In this document: in pieces, positions 1 to 7,028 of the stretch | How the letters are laid out: every line of letters begins with the position of its first letter | How positions within the stretch are numbered: the stretch's first letter is position 1 | NCBI GenBank assembly: GCA_035719045.1 | Contig: DASTGO010000101.1 | Coordinates: forward strand, 1 to 20,790 | Direction: 5' to 3' | DNA length: 20,790 bases | Source of the DNA: DASTGO01 sp035719045 | GTDB lineage: Bacteria; Actinomycetota; Actinomycetes; Actinomycetales; Kineosporiaceae | The notes under the pieces: generated by a model | What the model was told of the DNA's origin: nothing | Seen by the model: the letters and a program-made list of their open reading frames with translations, nothing else | The model's database searches: none | Translations under genes and position numbers: made by a program

Positions 1-206
1 GAATCGCCTGCGTGATCGGCGATCGCACCGTCCCTGACACACCACGGGTCCGGTCGCTGACCCCGGAACTGGCGAAGGGGCTGGAGTTCGACCTCGTCGT
101 CCTGGTCGACCCGGACGCCTTCGGCACCGGGATCGAGGCCGCGGTCGACCGCTATGTCGCGATGACCCGGGCGACGCAGCCACGGGTCATGCTCACGCGA
201 ACCTGA
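1..206 (+). CDS. UvrD/HelD-type superfamily 1 helicase, C-terminal end (partial)
   Basis: Only the last 67 or so residues are in the window; the frame is open at the left edge and stops with TGA at 204-206. The residues AKGLEFDLVVLVDPD match helicase motif V and YVAMTRAT matches motif VI of superfamily 1A helicases, which contact nucleotide and DNA. A KGLEFD motif followed closely by YVAMTRAT and a short tail is typical of the UvrD C-terminal domain and of HelD/HelR RNA-polymerase-recycling ATPases; these cannot be told apart from this fragment. The next gene is convergent and ends 21 bp away, so this gene ends its own transcription unit. The family call is firm; the exact role is open. Confidence 0.85.
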   Translation, partial: IACVIGDRTVPDTPRVRSLTPELAKGLEFDLVVLVDPDAFGTGIEAAVDRYVAMTRATQPRVMLTRT

Positions 207-227
207 CCGCCGGGTGGCGGCCCACCG

Positions 228-1265
228 CTACGCCTCGACGGGCAGTTCCCCGGATCCGCGGGCCAGCAGCCGGGCGCCCACGGTGACCACCGACGGGGGC
301 GAGTCGTCGCCGTCGAGCCGGGCGAAAAGACGTTGCGCGGCAAGGTGTCCGACCGTGGACGGATCCTGCGCCATCACCGAGATCCCCGGCTCGACGACGG
401 AGGCGAGCGGCACGTCGTCGAAGCCGACCAGGGCCACCCGGTGCTGCAGGCCGAGCTCGTGCAGCGCCTCGACCGCGCCGATCGTGACCAGGTTCTGGCT
501 GGTGAACAGCATCTGCGGACTTTGCTGCGCGAACAGGTCCAGGGCGGCCGCGCGGGCCTGCGTGGCGGTGCGCAGCCCGTGCCGGATCAGCACCGGGTCG
601 GGGGGCATGCCGGCCGCGTCGAGAGCGTCGGTGAAGCCCGAGAACCGTTGGTGTGCAGTCGGAATCGCCAGGTCGTCACCGAGGTAGGCGATCCCGCGGC
701 GGCCGGTGGCGAACAGGTGGTCGACGGCGGCCCGGGCCCCGCCCCGGTTGTCGGTGACGATGGCGTCGGCCAGCAGCGGGGTGGGCAGCCGGTCGATGAA
801 CACGAACGGCGTGCCGGCCTGCTGCTCGGCCACCACATACCGGTGGTCCTTGCCGGACGGCATGATGATCAGCCCGTCGACCCGGCGGTCGATCAGGGTC
901 CGGGCCAGGTCCCGTTCCCGCTGCGGGTCCTCGTCGAGGCTGCCGGCCAGGACGAGCACCTGGTACCCCCGGGCGAAGTCCTCCACGGCCCGGTGCACCG
1001 CGGAGGAGAACGGGTTGCTGACATCCTCCAGGAGCAGGCCGATCGTGTTGGTCCGGCCGCCGCGACGCAGGCTGGCCGCGGTCAGGTTGGGCCGGTAGCC
1101 GAGCTTGTCCGCCGCCGACCGCACCCGCGCGACCAGGTCCGGGTCGACCGTCGGCACGTCGTTGAACACGCGGGACACCGTCTTGGTACCGACCCCGGCC
1201 AGCGCCGCGACATCCCTCATCGTGGGGCGGTCGCGGCGGGCGAGGCCGGACTCCGGGTCTGGCAC
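228..1265 (-). CDS. LacI-family transcriptional repressor
   Basis: This 345-residue protein has the full LacI layout. An N-terminal helix-turn-helix (about residues 16-35, AALAGVGTKTVSRVFN) is followed by the hinge region ending in AASLRRGGRTNTIGLL, then a periplasmic-binding-protein-like effector domain with the usual DNRGGARAAVDHL and GFDDVPLA segments. The GTG start at 1265 is preceded by GAGGAG with a 4-nt spacer; an internal ATG at 1220 (giving MRDVAALAG) is an alternative. It is the last gene of the minus-strand sugar ABC operon, 125 bp after the ATPase gene. By family precedent the imported sugar would be the inducer. The hinge leucine of this family inserts at a central CpG, which fits the ACAACGTTGT palindromes at 4647-4664 and 4860-4871. 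That it regulates those sites is inferred. Confidence 0.95.
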   Translation of the reverse strand: MPDPESGLARRDRPTMRDVAALAGVGTKTVSRVFNDVPTVDPDLVARVRSAADKLGYRPNLTAASLRRGGRTNTIGLLLEDVSNPFSSAVHRAVEDFARGYQVLVLAGSLDEDPQRERDLARTLIDRRVDGLIIMPSGKDHRYVVAEQQAGTPFVFIDRLPTPLLADAIVTDNRGGARAAVDHLFATGRRGIAYLGDDLAIPTAHQRFSGFTDALDAAGMPPDPVLIRHGLRTATQARAAALDLFAQQSPQMLFTSQNLVTIGAVEALHELGLQHRVALVGFDDVPLASVVEPGISVMAQDPSTVGHLAAQRLFARLDGDDSPPSVVTVGARLLARGSGELPVEA

Positions 1266-1390
1266 GGCGCTCCTCGGATCGAGGTGGACGGGCGGGCGGA
1301 AGCTCTCGGGGCGGGCGGAACGGACCGGGCGTCACGGTGCAGCGCGACCGCGACGCCCGGTTCCCGCGCGGGAGTCCGGACCGGCAGCGA

Positions 1391-2185
1391 CTACGGCGCG
1401 GACGTTCCCGAAGGCTGCAGGGTCGTCGCCCCGGTCATGATGGCGACGGCCTCGTTCGGGGTGTGCGACTGCGGGGTGATCACCCCGGCCGCCCGGCCCA
1501 GCCGCTGGATGTGGATCCGGTCGGCGACCTCGAACACGTTGGGCATGTTGTGGCTGATCAGGATCACGCCGAGGCCGCGCTCACGCAGGTCGCGGATCAG
1601 CCGCAGCACCTGCCCGGTCTCCCGGACGCCCAGCGCCGCGGTCGGCTCGTCGAGGATGACGACCTTGCCGCCGAACGCCGCCGCCCGGGCCACCGCCACC
1701 GCCTGCCGCTGCCCACCGGACAACGTCTCGACGGCCTGGTTGATGTTCTGCAGGGTGCTGATGCCCAGGTCGTCGATGTGCTGCTGGGCCTGCCTCTTCA
1801 TCCCCCGGGTGTCGAGCATCCGGAACACCCTGCCGAGGATGCCGGGCCGGCGCTGCTCCCGGGCCAGGAACAGGTTGCTGGTGATGTCCAGCGCGGGGGC
1901 GACCGCGAGGGTCTGGTACACGGTCTCGATCCCGGCCTCCCGCGCCTCCTGGGTGCTGCGGAAGGTCACCTCCCGGCCGTCCACCAGCAGCGTGCCCGCG
2001 TCGGGGGTCATCGCCCCGGACAGGCACTTGATCAGCGTGGACTTCCCGGCGCCGTTGTCGCCGATGATGGCCAGCACCTCGCCGGGGTACAGGTCGAGGT
2101 CCACCCCGGCCAGGCCGACGACGTGGCCGAAGGTCTTGACCAGGCCACGGGCCTGCAGGATGGGCTGCTGCGACTGTGCCGTCAC
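1391..2185 (-). CDS. Sugar ABC transporter ATP-binding protein, single domain (FrcA-like)
   Basis: This cytoplasmic ATPase powers the adjacent permease. Visible motifs, counted from the chosen start, are Walker A GDNGAGKST at residues 42-50, the Q-loop glutamine near 91, the signature LSGGQRQ at 155-161, Walker B VVILDE at 175-180 and the switch histidine at 212. At 264 residues it holds one cassette, not the tandem pair of RbsA/XylG/MglA; single-cassette ATPases are known in the FrcA branch, and the near-terminal EAVAIMTGA segment fits that group. The GTG at 2185-2183 overlaps the permease stop as GTGA, with GGAG about 9 nt upstream, so translational coupling is likely. An in-frame GTG at 2206 would add seven residues. 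Confidence 0.94.
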   Translation of the reverse strand: MTAQSQQPILQARGLVKTFGHVVGLAGVDLDLYPGEVLAIIGDNGAGKSTLIKCLSGAMTPDAGTLLVDGREVTFRSTQEAREAGIETVYQTLAVAPALDITSNLFLAREQRRPGILGRVFRMLDTRGMKRQAQQHIDDLGISTLQNINQAVETLSGGQRQAVAVARAAAFGGKVVILDEPTAALGVRETGQVLRLIRDLRERGLGVILISHNMPNVFEVADRIHIQRLGRAAGVITPQSHTPNEAVAIMTGATTLQPSGTSAP

Positions 2186-3207
2186 GACTTCACGCTCCGG
2201 ATCCACTGGTCGGCGCTGGCCGCGACGATGACGAGGACGCCGACGGCGAACAGCTGGTAGTTCTGGTCGACCCCCGCCAGCGCCAGGCCGTTCTTGAAGA
2301 TCTGGACGATGAGGGCGCCGATCAGCGAGCCGATCACCGTGCCGCGCCCGCCGAACAGGCTGGTGCCGCCGATCACGACCGCGGTGATGCTCTCCAGGTT
2401 GAGGTCGAGCACGGCGTTCGGGTCGGCGCCGTTGATCCGGCCGATCAGGATCCAGGCGGAGAGCCCGATCACCGCGCCGGCCACCACGTAGGCGGACAGC
2501 AGCACCCGCCCGGTCCGGATGCCTGCCAGCCGCGCCGCCTCGGCATCGTCACCCGTGGCATAGAGGTGCCGGCCCCAGGCGGTCTGACGCAGCGCATAGG
2601 CGAAAGCCGCGTAGAGCAGCAGTTCCAGCACCACGCCGTAGGTCAGGTTGAACGACCCGAGCGCGATCGTCGAGCCGGTCCAGGTGAGGAAGGTGTTGGC
2701 CGGCAACAAGATCGTCTGCCCCTGGGCGTAGAGCAGCGTGATCGAGGTGAAGATGCTCAGGGTGCCGAGGGTGACGATGAACGGGGGCAGCTTGATCCGG
2801 GTGACCAGGACGCCGTTGATCGCCCCGGCCGCGACGGCCAACCCGAGGCCCAGAAGCAGCGCCACCGGTCCGGGCACGGTGCCGGCCTGGACCAGCTTCG
2901 CCATCACCACCGAGGCCAGCACCGCGACCGCCCCGATCGACAGGTCGATCCCCGCGGTGAGGATCACCAGGGTCTGCCCGACGGCCAGGGCACCGACCAC
3001 GGCCGCCTGCTGCAGCACGATGGACAGGTTCTCCGGCCGGAGGAACCGATCGCTCACCAGGCCGAACGCGATCGCCACGACGATCAGGACGACCAGCGGG
3101 CTGAGCGAGGGCATCCGGTGCAGCAGCGCGTGGATCCGGCGGCCGGGCGTGTCCCGGGGCTTGAGGAGCTCCCCGGCGGTGCCGGGGTGTTCGAGTGTCT
3201 GAGCCAT
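2182..3207 (-). CDS. Sugar ABC transporter permease (RbsC/FrcC family)
   Basis: This 341-residue inner-membrane protein has about 8-10 hydrophobic segments and belongs to the BPD_transp_2 permease family for monosaccharides. It carries the family hallmark VIGGTSLFGGRGTVIGS and a membrane helix ending at the C-terminal SADQWIRSVKS. The ATG at 3207 (MAQTLEHPG) is preceded by AGGAG about 10 nt upstream; the frame stays open to 3360 but that upstream part is Arg/Pro-rich with no membrane character, so it is excluded. It lies 273 bp downstream of the binding-protein gene and overlaps the ATPase gene by 4 bp. It forms the membrane pore that receives sugar from the 3481-4611 lipoprotein. Confidence 0.95.
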   Translation of the reverse strand: MAQTLEHPGTAGELLKPRDTPGRRIHALLHRMPSLSPLVVLIVVAIAFGLVSDRFLRPENLSIVLQQAAVVGALAVGQTLVILTAGIDLSIGAVAVLASVVMAKLVQAGTVPGPVALLLGLGLAVAAGAINGVLVTRIKLPPFIVTLGTLSIFTSITLLYAQGQTILLPANTFLTWTGSTIALGSFNLTYGVVLELLLYAAFAYALRQTAWGRHLYATGDDAEAARLAGIRTGRVLLSAYVVAGAVIGLSAWILIGRINGADPNAVLDLNLESITAVVIGGTSLFGGRGTVIGSLIGALIVQIFKNGLALAGVDQNYQLFAVGVLVIVAASADQWIRSVKS

Positions 3208-3404
3208 TGGACGGGCTCTCCTTCTCCCGGACGGGTCCGTTCGCGTCGCGGGCGGCGGGCGGCGGGCCGGACTGACGCCGGCCCTGTTCCCTGTGGATCT
3301 GATGTCGTCGAGGGGTGACCGGCAGGGCCGCCGGGGCAGCGGTCCCGCAGTGCGGGTCACTGCGCCGTGCGCAGACCGGGCCGGATCCCCTCACCACGGT
3401 GGAG

Positions 3405-3447
3405 GTCTCCCGCCGGTGCGGCGTATCAGCTCACACCGGCGGGAGAC
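3405..3447 (-). promoter_or_regulatory. Intercistronic hairpin between binding-protein and permease genes
   Basis: Perfect 14-bp inverted repeat: arms at 3405-3418 and 3434-3447, loop of 15 nt. The arm reads GTCTCCCGCCGGTG. It sits 34 bp after the binding-protein stop and about 200 bp before the permease start. There is no T-run on the minus strand after it, so full termination is unlikely. Such hairpins commonly protect the upstream message or partly stop transcription, giving excess binding protein over the membrane parts. The structure is seen; the role is inferred. The rest of the 3208-3480 gap shows no gene. Confidence 0.7.
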
Positions 3448-3480
3448 GATTGGCGGCCGATCAGGACCGGCCGGCAGGGT

Positions 3481-4611
3481 TCAGCTGCCCCAGCAGGCGC
3501 CGGCGGCGGTGTCCGGGGTCTGGCTGTCGATACCGGTCAGGGCGTTGGCCGTGACCAGCGCGGTGCCCGTGTTGATGAACTGCTGGCCGTCCGGCAGGGT
3601 CGGCTTCGGACCGCCCTTGGCCAGGTCGGCGATCGCCTTGACGCCCTGGCTGGCCATCTTGCCGGGGTACTGCGCGCTGTCGGCCGCGATCGTGCCGTCC
3701 TTGAGCAGGCCCTTGACGTAGCTGCAGCTGCCGTCGATGGTCACGATCGTGACGTCCTTCTTGCCGGCCGCCGCCAGTGCCTGGTGCGCACCGTCCGCCG
3801 CGGGCTCGTTGATCGTGTAGACCACGTTGATGTCCGGGTTGGCGGACAGGCAGTTCTCCATCGCGGTCTTGCCGCCGGGGATCGCACCCTGGGTCGGCTG
3901 GTGGCAGGCGATCACGTAGTCGCCGCCCTTGCCGCCGGTGTACTTGCCCGACTTGGCCTCCTGGCCGTTCTGGGTCTTGCTGCCCGGGTCGATCCCCAGG
4001 CCCTCGAGGAAGCCGTGGTCACGGGCGATGTCCACGGAGACGACCTGGTTGTTGAACAGGTCCAGCATGGCGACGACGGCCTTCTTGCCGTCCAGCTTCG
4101 CCGCGGTGTACTGCCCGATCAGCTTGCCGGCCTGCTCGTTGTCGGTGGCGTAGGTGACGTCCACCGTGCTGGGCGGGGTGGGCACGGTGTCGAGCGCGAT
4201 GATGAACAGCCCGGCCTTCTTGGCCTTGGCCAGTTCGGTGTTCACCGCGTCACCGTTGATGGTGATGAGGATTCCCTTGTCACCACGGGAGATCGCGTTG
4301 TCGATGGCGCTGATCTGGGTCTGCGTGTCACCGTCGGACTTGCCCGCCGCCACCGTGAGGTTGACCCCGTCCTTGGCCGCCTCGGCCTTCGCGTCCTTCT
4401 CCATCGACACGAAGTAGGGGTTGGACAGCGTCTTGAGGATGAGCGAGACGCCGACCTTGCCGCCACCGGAGGTGGTGGACGACGAGCCGGCACCCGACGA
4501 GCCGGAGCCGCAGGCGGCCAGCGCCAGCGAGCCGGCCATCAGGCCGGCACCCGCCACCGTCCACCGGCGGGCACTCAGGCGCGGGCGCACCGTCACGACA
4601 CCTTTGTCCAT
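3481..4611 (-). CDS. Sugar ABC transporter substrate-binding lipoprotein (FrcB-like)
   Basis: This 376-residue protein starts with a signal sequence ending in the lipobox LAAC (Cys34), followed by a Gly/Ser-rich tether, so it should be a membrane-anchored lipoprotein outside the cell. The rest is a type-1 periplasmic-binding-protein fold (Peripla_BP_4) with the entry segment GVSLILKTLSNPYFVSMEKD and the later segments ACHQPTQGA and NVVYTINEPAADGAHQAL. These resemble the fructose/ribose/mannose-binding FrcB branch more than RbsB, which is from memory of the family, not a search. The ATG at 4611 has AGAGGA about 8 nt upstream. It is the first gene of the operon, directly behind a promoter and an operator. 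The exact sugar cannot be read from sequence alone. Confidence 0.95.
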   Translation of the reverse strand: MDKGVVTVRPRLSARRWTVAGAGLMAGSLALAACGSGSSGAGSSSTTSGGGKVGVSLILKTLSNPYFVSMEKDAKAEAAKDGVNLTVAAGKSDGDTQTQISAIDNAISRGDKGILITINGDAVNTELAKAKKAGLFIIALDTVPTPPSTVDVTYATDNEQAGKLIGQYTAAKLDGKKAVVAMLDLFNNQVVSVDIARDHGFLEGLGIDPGSKTQNGQEAKSGKYTGGKGGDYVIACHQPTQGAIPGGKTAMENCLSANPDINVVYTINEPAADGAHQALAAAGKKDVTIVTIDGSCSYVKGLLKDGTIAADSAQYPGKMASQGVKAIADLAKGGPKPTLPDGQQFINTGTALVTANALTGIDSQTPDTAAGACWGS

Positions 4612-4646
4612 GTCACGTCCTCTCCGCGGGGGCGCCGCAATGCGCC

Positions 4647-4664
4647 CCGGACAACGTTGTCCGG
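4647..4664. promoter_or_regulatory. LacI-family operator, perfect 18-bp palindrome
   Basis: CCGGACAACGTTGTCCGG is a perfect inverted repeat centred on CpG, the classic half-site geometry of LacI-family operators (ACAACGTTGT core). It lies immediately after the -10 box of the binding-protein promoter, from about -4 to +14 relative to the predicted start, so a bound repressor would block initiation. The local LacI gene at 228-1265 is the obvious candidate ligand. Site seen directly; binding partner inferred. Confidence 0.85.
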
Positions 4665-4666
4665 CC

Positions 4667-4696
4667 TTTATAGGTGTGCGATCAGCCACAGGTCAA
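4667..4696 (-). promoter_or_regulatory. Sigma70-type promoter of the sugar ABC operon
   Basis: On the minus strand TTGACC (4696-4691), an 18-nt spacer and TATAAA (4672-4667) form an unusually consensus-like housekeeping promoter in this GC-rich window. The predicted start near 4660 gives a leader of about 50 nt to the ATG at 4611. The operator palindrome overlaps the predicted start. Confidence 0.8.
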
Positions 4697-4820
4697 TGCC
4701 CCCGCGAGAACTGTCACATCACGACTGAGTAACAGGTCAGAGGCGATCTGCCCGCTTCATCAGGGTCGAGACGCAGATAGTCGGACACGGACGGTAGTCG
4801 CCGATATCTGGTCCCACCTC

Positions 4821-4850
4821 TGGACAGAACCGGACAACACCCCCCAGGCT
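4821..4850 (+). promoter_or_regulatory. Promoter of the divergent aldose 1-epimerase gene
   Basis: TGGACA (4821-4826), an 18-nt spacer and CAGGCT (4845-4850) resemble actinobacterial sigma70 promoters. A start near 4857 would leave a leader of about 28 nt before the ATG at 4885 and would lie downstream of the in-frame GTG at 4855. The spacer contains CCGGACAAC (4830-4838), identical to one half of the operator at 4647-4664. Confidence 0.55.
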
Positions 4851-4859
4851 ACGTGTGAA

Positions 4860-4871
4860 GACAACGTTTTC
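4860..4871. promoter_or_regulatory. LacI-family operator, imperfect, in front of the epimerase gene
   Basis: GACAACGTTTTC shares the central ACAACGTT of the 4647-4664 palindrome; five of the six base pairs are symmetric around the CpG. It lies about +4 to +15 from the predicted epimerase start, mirroring the position of the first operator, and ends just before the ribosome-binding site at 4875. It is probably a weaker site for the same repressor. Confidence 0.65.
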
Positions 4872-4884
4872 CGCAGGAGGCGTG

Positions 4885-5886
4885 ATGGACGCAGGCGGCT
4901 TCACCGCAACCCCGGTCAGCTTCCGGGGGGTGGACGCCGTCCGCCTGGCCGGCCCCGGCTCCGCGGTCGACGCGGTGGTGGCGCTGACCGGGGCGACCCT
5001 GCTGCGCTGGCAGGTCCCGCTCGCCGGGCGTCCGGTCGAGGTCGTCGACGGCTACCGCGACGCCGCCGAGCTCGACGGACAGGACGGGGTCCGCAGCGGG
5101 GTGATGGCACCGTTCGTCAACCGGGTGGCCGACGGCCGCTACCGCTACGGCGGGCGCGACCACGACCTGCTGCCCGGGCGGCCCGCCGGCAGCCGCGTGG
5201 TCTACCACGGCCTGCTGCGCTCCCTGCCGACCACGGTGGCGGAACTGTCCACCGGCGACGGCCACGCCCGCGTGGTGCTGGCCGCCTCGATCCGGCCCGG
5301 CGCGATCCCGGGCTACCCGTTCGGGCTGGACCTGCGGGTGCGGTACATCGTGACGGAATCCGTTCTGGCACTGTCGATCACGGGGCACAACCCGGGCCCC
5401 GACCCGGTGCCGTTCTCCGCGGGCTGGCACCCGTACTTCACCCTCGGGACCCCGGACCTCGACGAGCTGGAGCTGACCGTCCCCGCGGCGACGGTGATCC
5501 GCACCGACCCTGACCTCCTGCCGCTGCCCGGCGCCGAGGCCTTCGCACCCGTGGCGGAGCATCCCGGCCTGGACTTCCGCCGGGCCCGGCGGATCGGGCG
5601 GTCCGTGCTCGACGTGGCCTTCGCCGAGCTGACCCCCGACGCCGACGGCCTGGCCACCACCGTGTTGCGAGACCCGTTGAGCGGAGCCGAGTTACGGGTC
5701 CGGCAGCACAGCGGGCTGATGCACGTCTTCACCGGCGACACCCTGGCCCGCGACCCCCGCCGCTCGATCGCCCTGGAGCCGGTGGAGGTGATGACCGACG
5801 CCTTCAACCGGCCCGACTGCGCCGCCTCGATCACCCTGCCCGGCGGGCGGTCCCGCACCTTCGACTGCCGGGTGGAAGCCCGTTGA
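4885..5886 (+). CDS. Aldose 1-epimerase (GalM family)
   Basis: Aldose 1-epimerases interconvert the alpha and beta anomers of free sugars in the cytoplasm. The protein has the galactose-mutarotase-like beta-sandwich signature. Counted from the ATG, candidate catalytic residues are His108 in VVYHGLL, His182 in GWHPYF and Glu298 in LEPVEV, with the common tail motif TDAFNRPD. Its 333 residues are within the family range. The ATG at 4885 has AGGAGG at 4875-4880; an in-frame GTG at 4855 lacks such a site and would precede the predicted transcription start. It is divergent from the sugar transporter and shares operator-type sites with it, so it probably acts on the imported sugar. The substrate is unknown; other members act on glucose-6-phosphate or other hexoses. 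Confidence 0.93.
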   Translation: MDAGGFTATPVSFRGVDAVRLAGPGSAVDAVVALTGATLLRWQVPLAGRPVEVVDGYRDAAELDGQDGVRSGVMAPFVNRVADGRYRYGGRDHDLLPGRPAGSRVVYHGLLRSLPTTVAELSTGDGHARVVLAASIRPGAIPGYPFGLDLRVRYIVTESVLALSITGHNPGPDPVPFSAGWHPYFTLGTPDLDELELTVPAATVIRTDPDLLPLPGAEAFAPVAEHPGLDFRRARRIGRSVLDVAFAELTPDADGLATTVLRDPLSGAELRVRQHSGLMHVFTGDTLARDPRRSIALEPVEVMTDAFNRPDCAASITLPGGRSRTFDCRVEAR

Positions 5887-5899
5887 GCCGGGGGCGCGG

Positions 5900-5915
5900 C
5901 ACCGGCATGCCGGTG
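5900..5915. terminator. 16-bp perfect palindrome after the epimerase gene
   Basis: CACCGGCATGCCGGTG is a perfect palindrome 14 bp after the epimerase stop. With no loop and no T-run it is at best a weak terminator or a dyad binding site. It directly precedes the tandem repeat at 5917-5958. Confidence 0.35.
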
Positions 5916-5916
5916 G

Positions 5917-5958
5917 CAGGAGGGCGCTCCCTCGAAGCAGGAGGGCGGTCCCTCGAAG
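5917..5958. repeat. Two tandem 21-bp copies, each containing a small inverted repeat
   Basis: The unit CAGGAGGGCGCTCCCTCGAAG occurs at 5917-5937 and, with one change, at 5938-5958. Each unit contains GAGGG and CCCTC separated by 4 nt. It lies in the 187-bp gap between the epimerase and HAD phosphatase genes, about 115 bp before the latter start. Function is unknown. Confidence 0.75.
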
Positions 5959-6073
5959 AACGAGCAGTGGCGTGGCGGGGTGCGGGCCCCGGGCCGGGCC
6001 CTGCGTAGAGTCACCGTCGGCGCAAGGGCGCGCAGCACAGAACGGGTATCCGCGAACCACGAGGACACGGGTG

Positions 6074-6853
6074 ATGAGCGAACCGCGCGAGATCGAGTGC
6101 TGGCTGACGGACATGGACGGGGTCCTCGTGCACGAGGGCTCGGCGCTGCCGGGGGCTGCGGACTTCCTGGAGCGGTTACGCAGCCGGGACCGGCGCTTTC
6201 TGGTGCTGACCAACAACTCGATCTTCACCGCACGTGATCTGCGGGCCCGGCTGCTGGCCTCCGGACTGGACGTCCCGGAGGAGGTGATCTGGACCTCCGC
6301 CCTGGCCACCGCCCAGTTCCTGGACGCCCAGCAACCGGGCGGCTCCGCCTACGTCATCGGCGAGGCGGGGCTGACCACGGCGCTGCACGAGATCGGGTAC
6401 GTGCTCACCGACACCGATCCCGACTACGTGGTGCTCGGCGAGACCCGGACCTACTCCTTCGAGGCGATCACCAAGGCGATCCGGCTGATCGAGTCCGGAG
6501 CCCGGTTCATCGCCACCAACCCGGACCCGACCGGACCGTCCGCCGAAGGCCCGCTGCCCGCCTGCGGAGCGGTCGCCGCCCTGATCACCCGCGCCACCCA
6601 GGCGGTCCCGTACGTGATCGGCAAGCCGAACCCGATGATGTTCCGCTCGGCGATGAACGCCATCGAGGCACATTCGGAGACCACCGCGATGGTCGGGGAC
6701 CGGATGGACACCGACATCGTCGCCGGGATGGAGGCGGGCCTGCGGACCTTCCTCGTGCTCACCGGGTCGACACTCCGGGACAGCGTCGAGCGCTATCCGT
6801 ACCGGCCGACCAGGGTGGTGGACTCCATCGCCGATCTGGTCGCCCTGGTCTGA
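6074..6853 (+). CDS. HAD-IIA family sugar-phosphatase-like hydrolase (NagD-like)
   Basis: This is a cytoplasmic Mg-dependent phosphatase of the haloacid dehalogenase superfamily. All four motifs are present, counted from the ATG: motif I DMDG with nucleophile Asp13 and acid/base Asp15, motif II Thr46 in VLTNNS, motif III Lys184 in GKPNP, and motif IV GDRMDTD with Asp209 and Asp214. The large cap between motifs II and III places it in class IIA, and 259 residues is typical of NagD and p-nitrophenylphosphatase-like proteins. The ATG at 6074 has GAGGA about 8 nt upstream; GTG at 6071 is possible. It follows the epimerase gene on the same strand after a repeat-bearing 187-bp gap, so a shared sugar pathway is plausible but unproven. 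Its substrate cannot be read from sequence. Confidence 0.93.
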   Translation: MSEPREIECWLTDMDGVLVHEGSALPGAADFLERLRSRDRRFLVLTNNSIFTARDLRARLLASGLDVPEEVIWTSALATAQFLDAQQPGGSAYVIGEAGLTTALHEIGYVLTDTDPDYVVLGETRTYSFEAITKAIRLIESGARFIATNPDPTGPSAEGPLPACGAVAALITRATQAVPYVIGKPNPMMFRSAMNAIEAHSETTAMVGDRMDTDIVAGMEAGLRTFLVLTGSTLRDSVERYPYRPTRVVDSIADLVALV

Positions 6854-6894
6854 TCGGTTCCGGCCGCCGCCACCGCGGCCGCCCGACGAAGACG

Positions 6895-6933
6895 CCGGAC
6901 CCGACCCCATCCCGGAGATGGGGTCGGGTCCGG
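6895..6933. terminator. Strong hairpin terminator between convergent genes
   Basis: Perfect 16-bp inverted repeat, arms 6895-6910 and 6918-6933, loop CCCGGAG. The arm reads CCGGACCCGACCCCAT. It lies 41 bp after the HAD phosphatase stop and between two convergent genes. The T-run is weak (TTGCG), as is common for terminators in GC-rich actinobacteria. It could serve both directions. Confidence 0.8.
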
Positions 6934-6943
6934 TTGCGCGTCT

Positions 6944-7028
6944 GTGCCTCCTCGAGGGCCGTGCCTCCTTGGGTGCCGTGCCTCCTTGGGTGCCGTGCCT
7001 ACTTGATCGCCGTGCCTACTTGAGGGCC
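6944..7028. repeat. Five tandem 17-bp repeats (minisatellite)
   Basis: Head-to-tail units start at 6944, 6961, 6978, 6995 and 7012, each beginning GTGCCTNCT. Units two and three are identical (GTGCCTCCTTGGGTGCC); the others differ at a few sites. The last unit contains the stop codon (7016-7018) of the secreted lectin gene. The period is not a multiple of three, and on the minus strand units two and three contain AAGGAGG. Not a CRISPR, since there are no spacers. Confidence 0.9.

Noticed and set aside
1396..1412. Possible LacI operator near GGACGTTCC downstream of the ATPase gene
   Set aside because: It lacks the ACAACGTTGT core, is not symmetric with the other sites and lies at the ATPase gene end.
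333..2231. Long plus-strand open frame opposite the LacI and ATPase genes
   Set aside because: It is low-complexity Arg/Pro/Gly/Asp-rich, has no domain, and is a mirror of well-supported minus-strand genes; such frames are common in DNA this rich in GC.
4855..4884. GTG at 4855 as the start of the aldose 1-epimerase
   Set aside because: There is no ribosome-binding site before it, it overlaps the operator and would precede the predicted transcription start; the ATG at 4885 follows AGGAGG.
6944..7028. CRISPR-like array
   Set aside because: The 17-bp units are directly contiguous with no spacers, and no cas gene is present.
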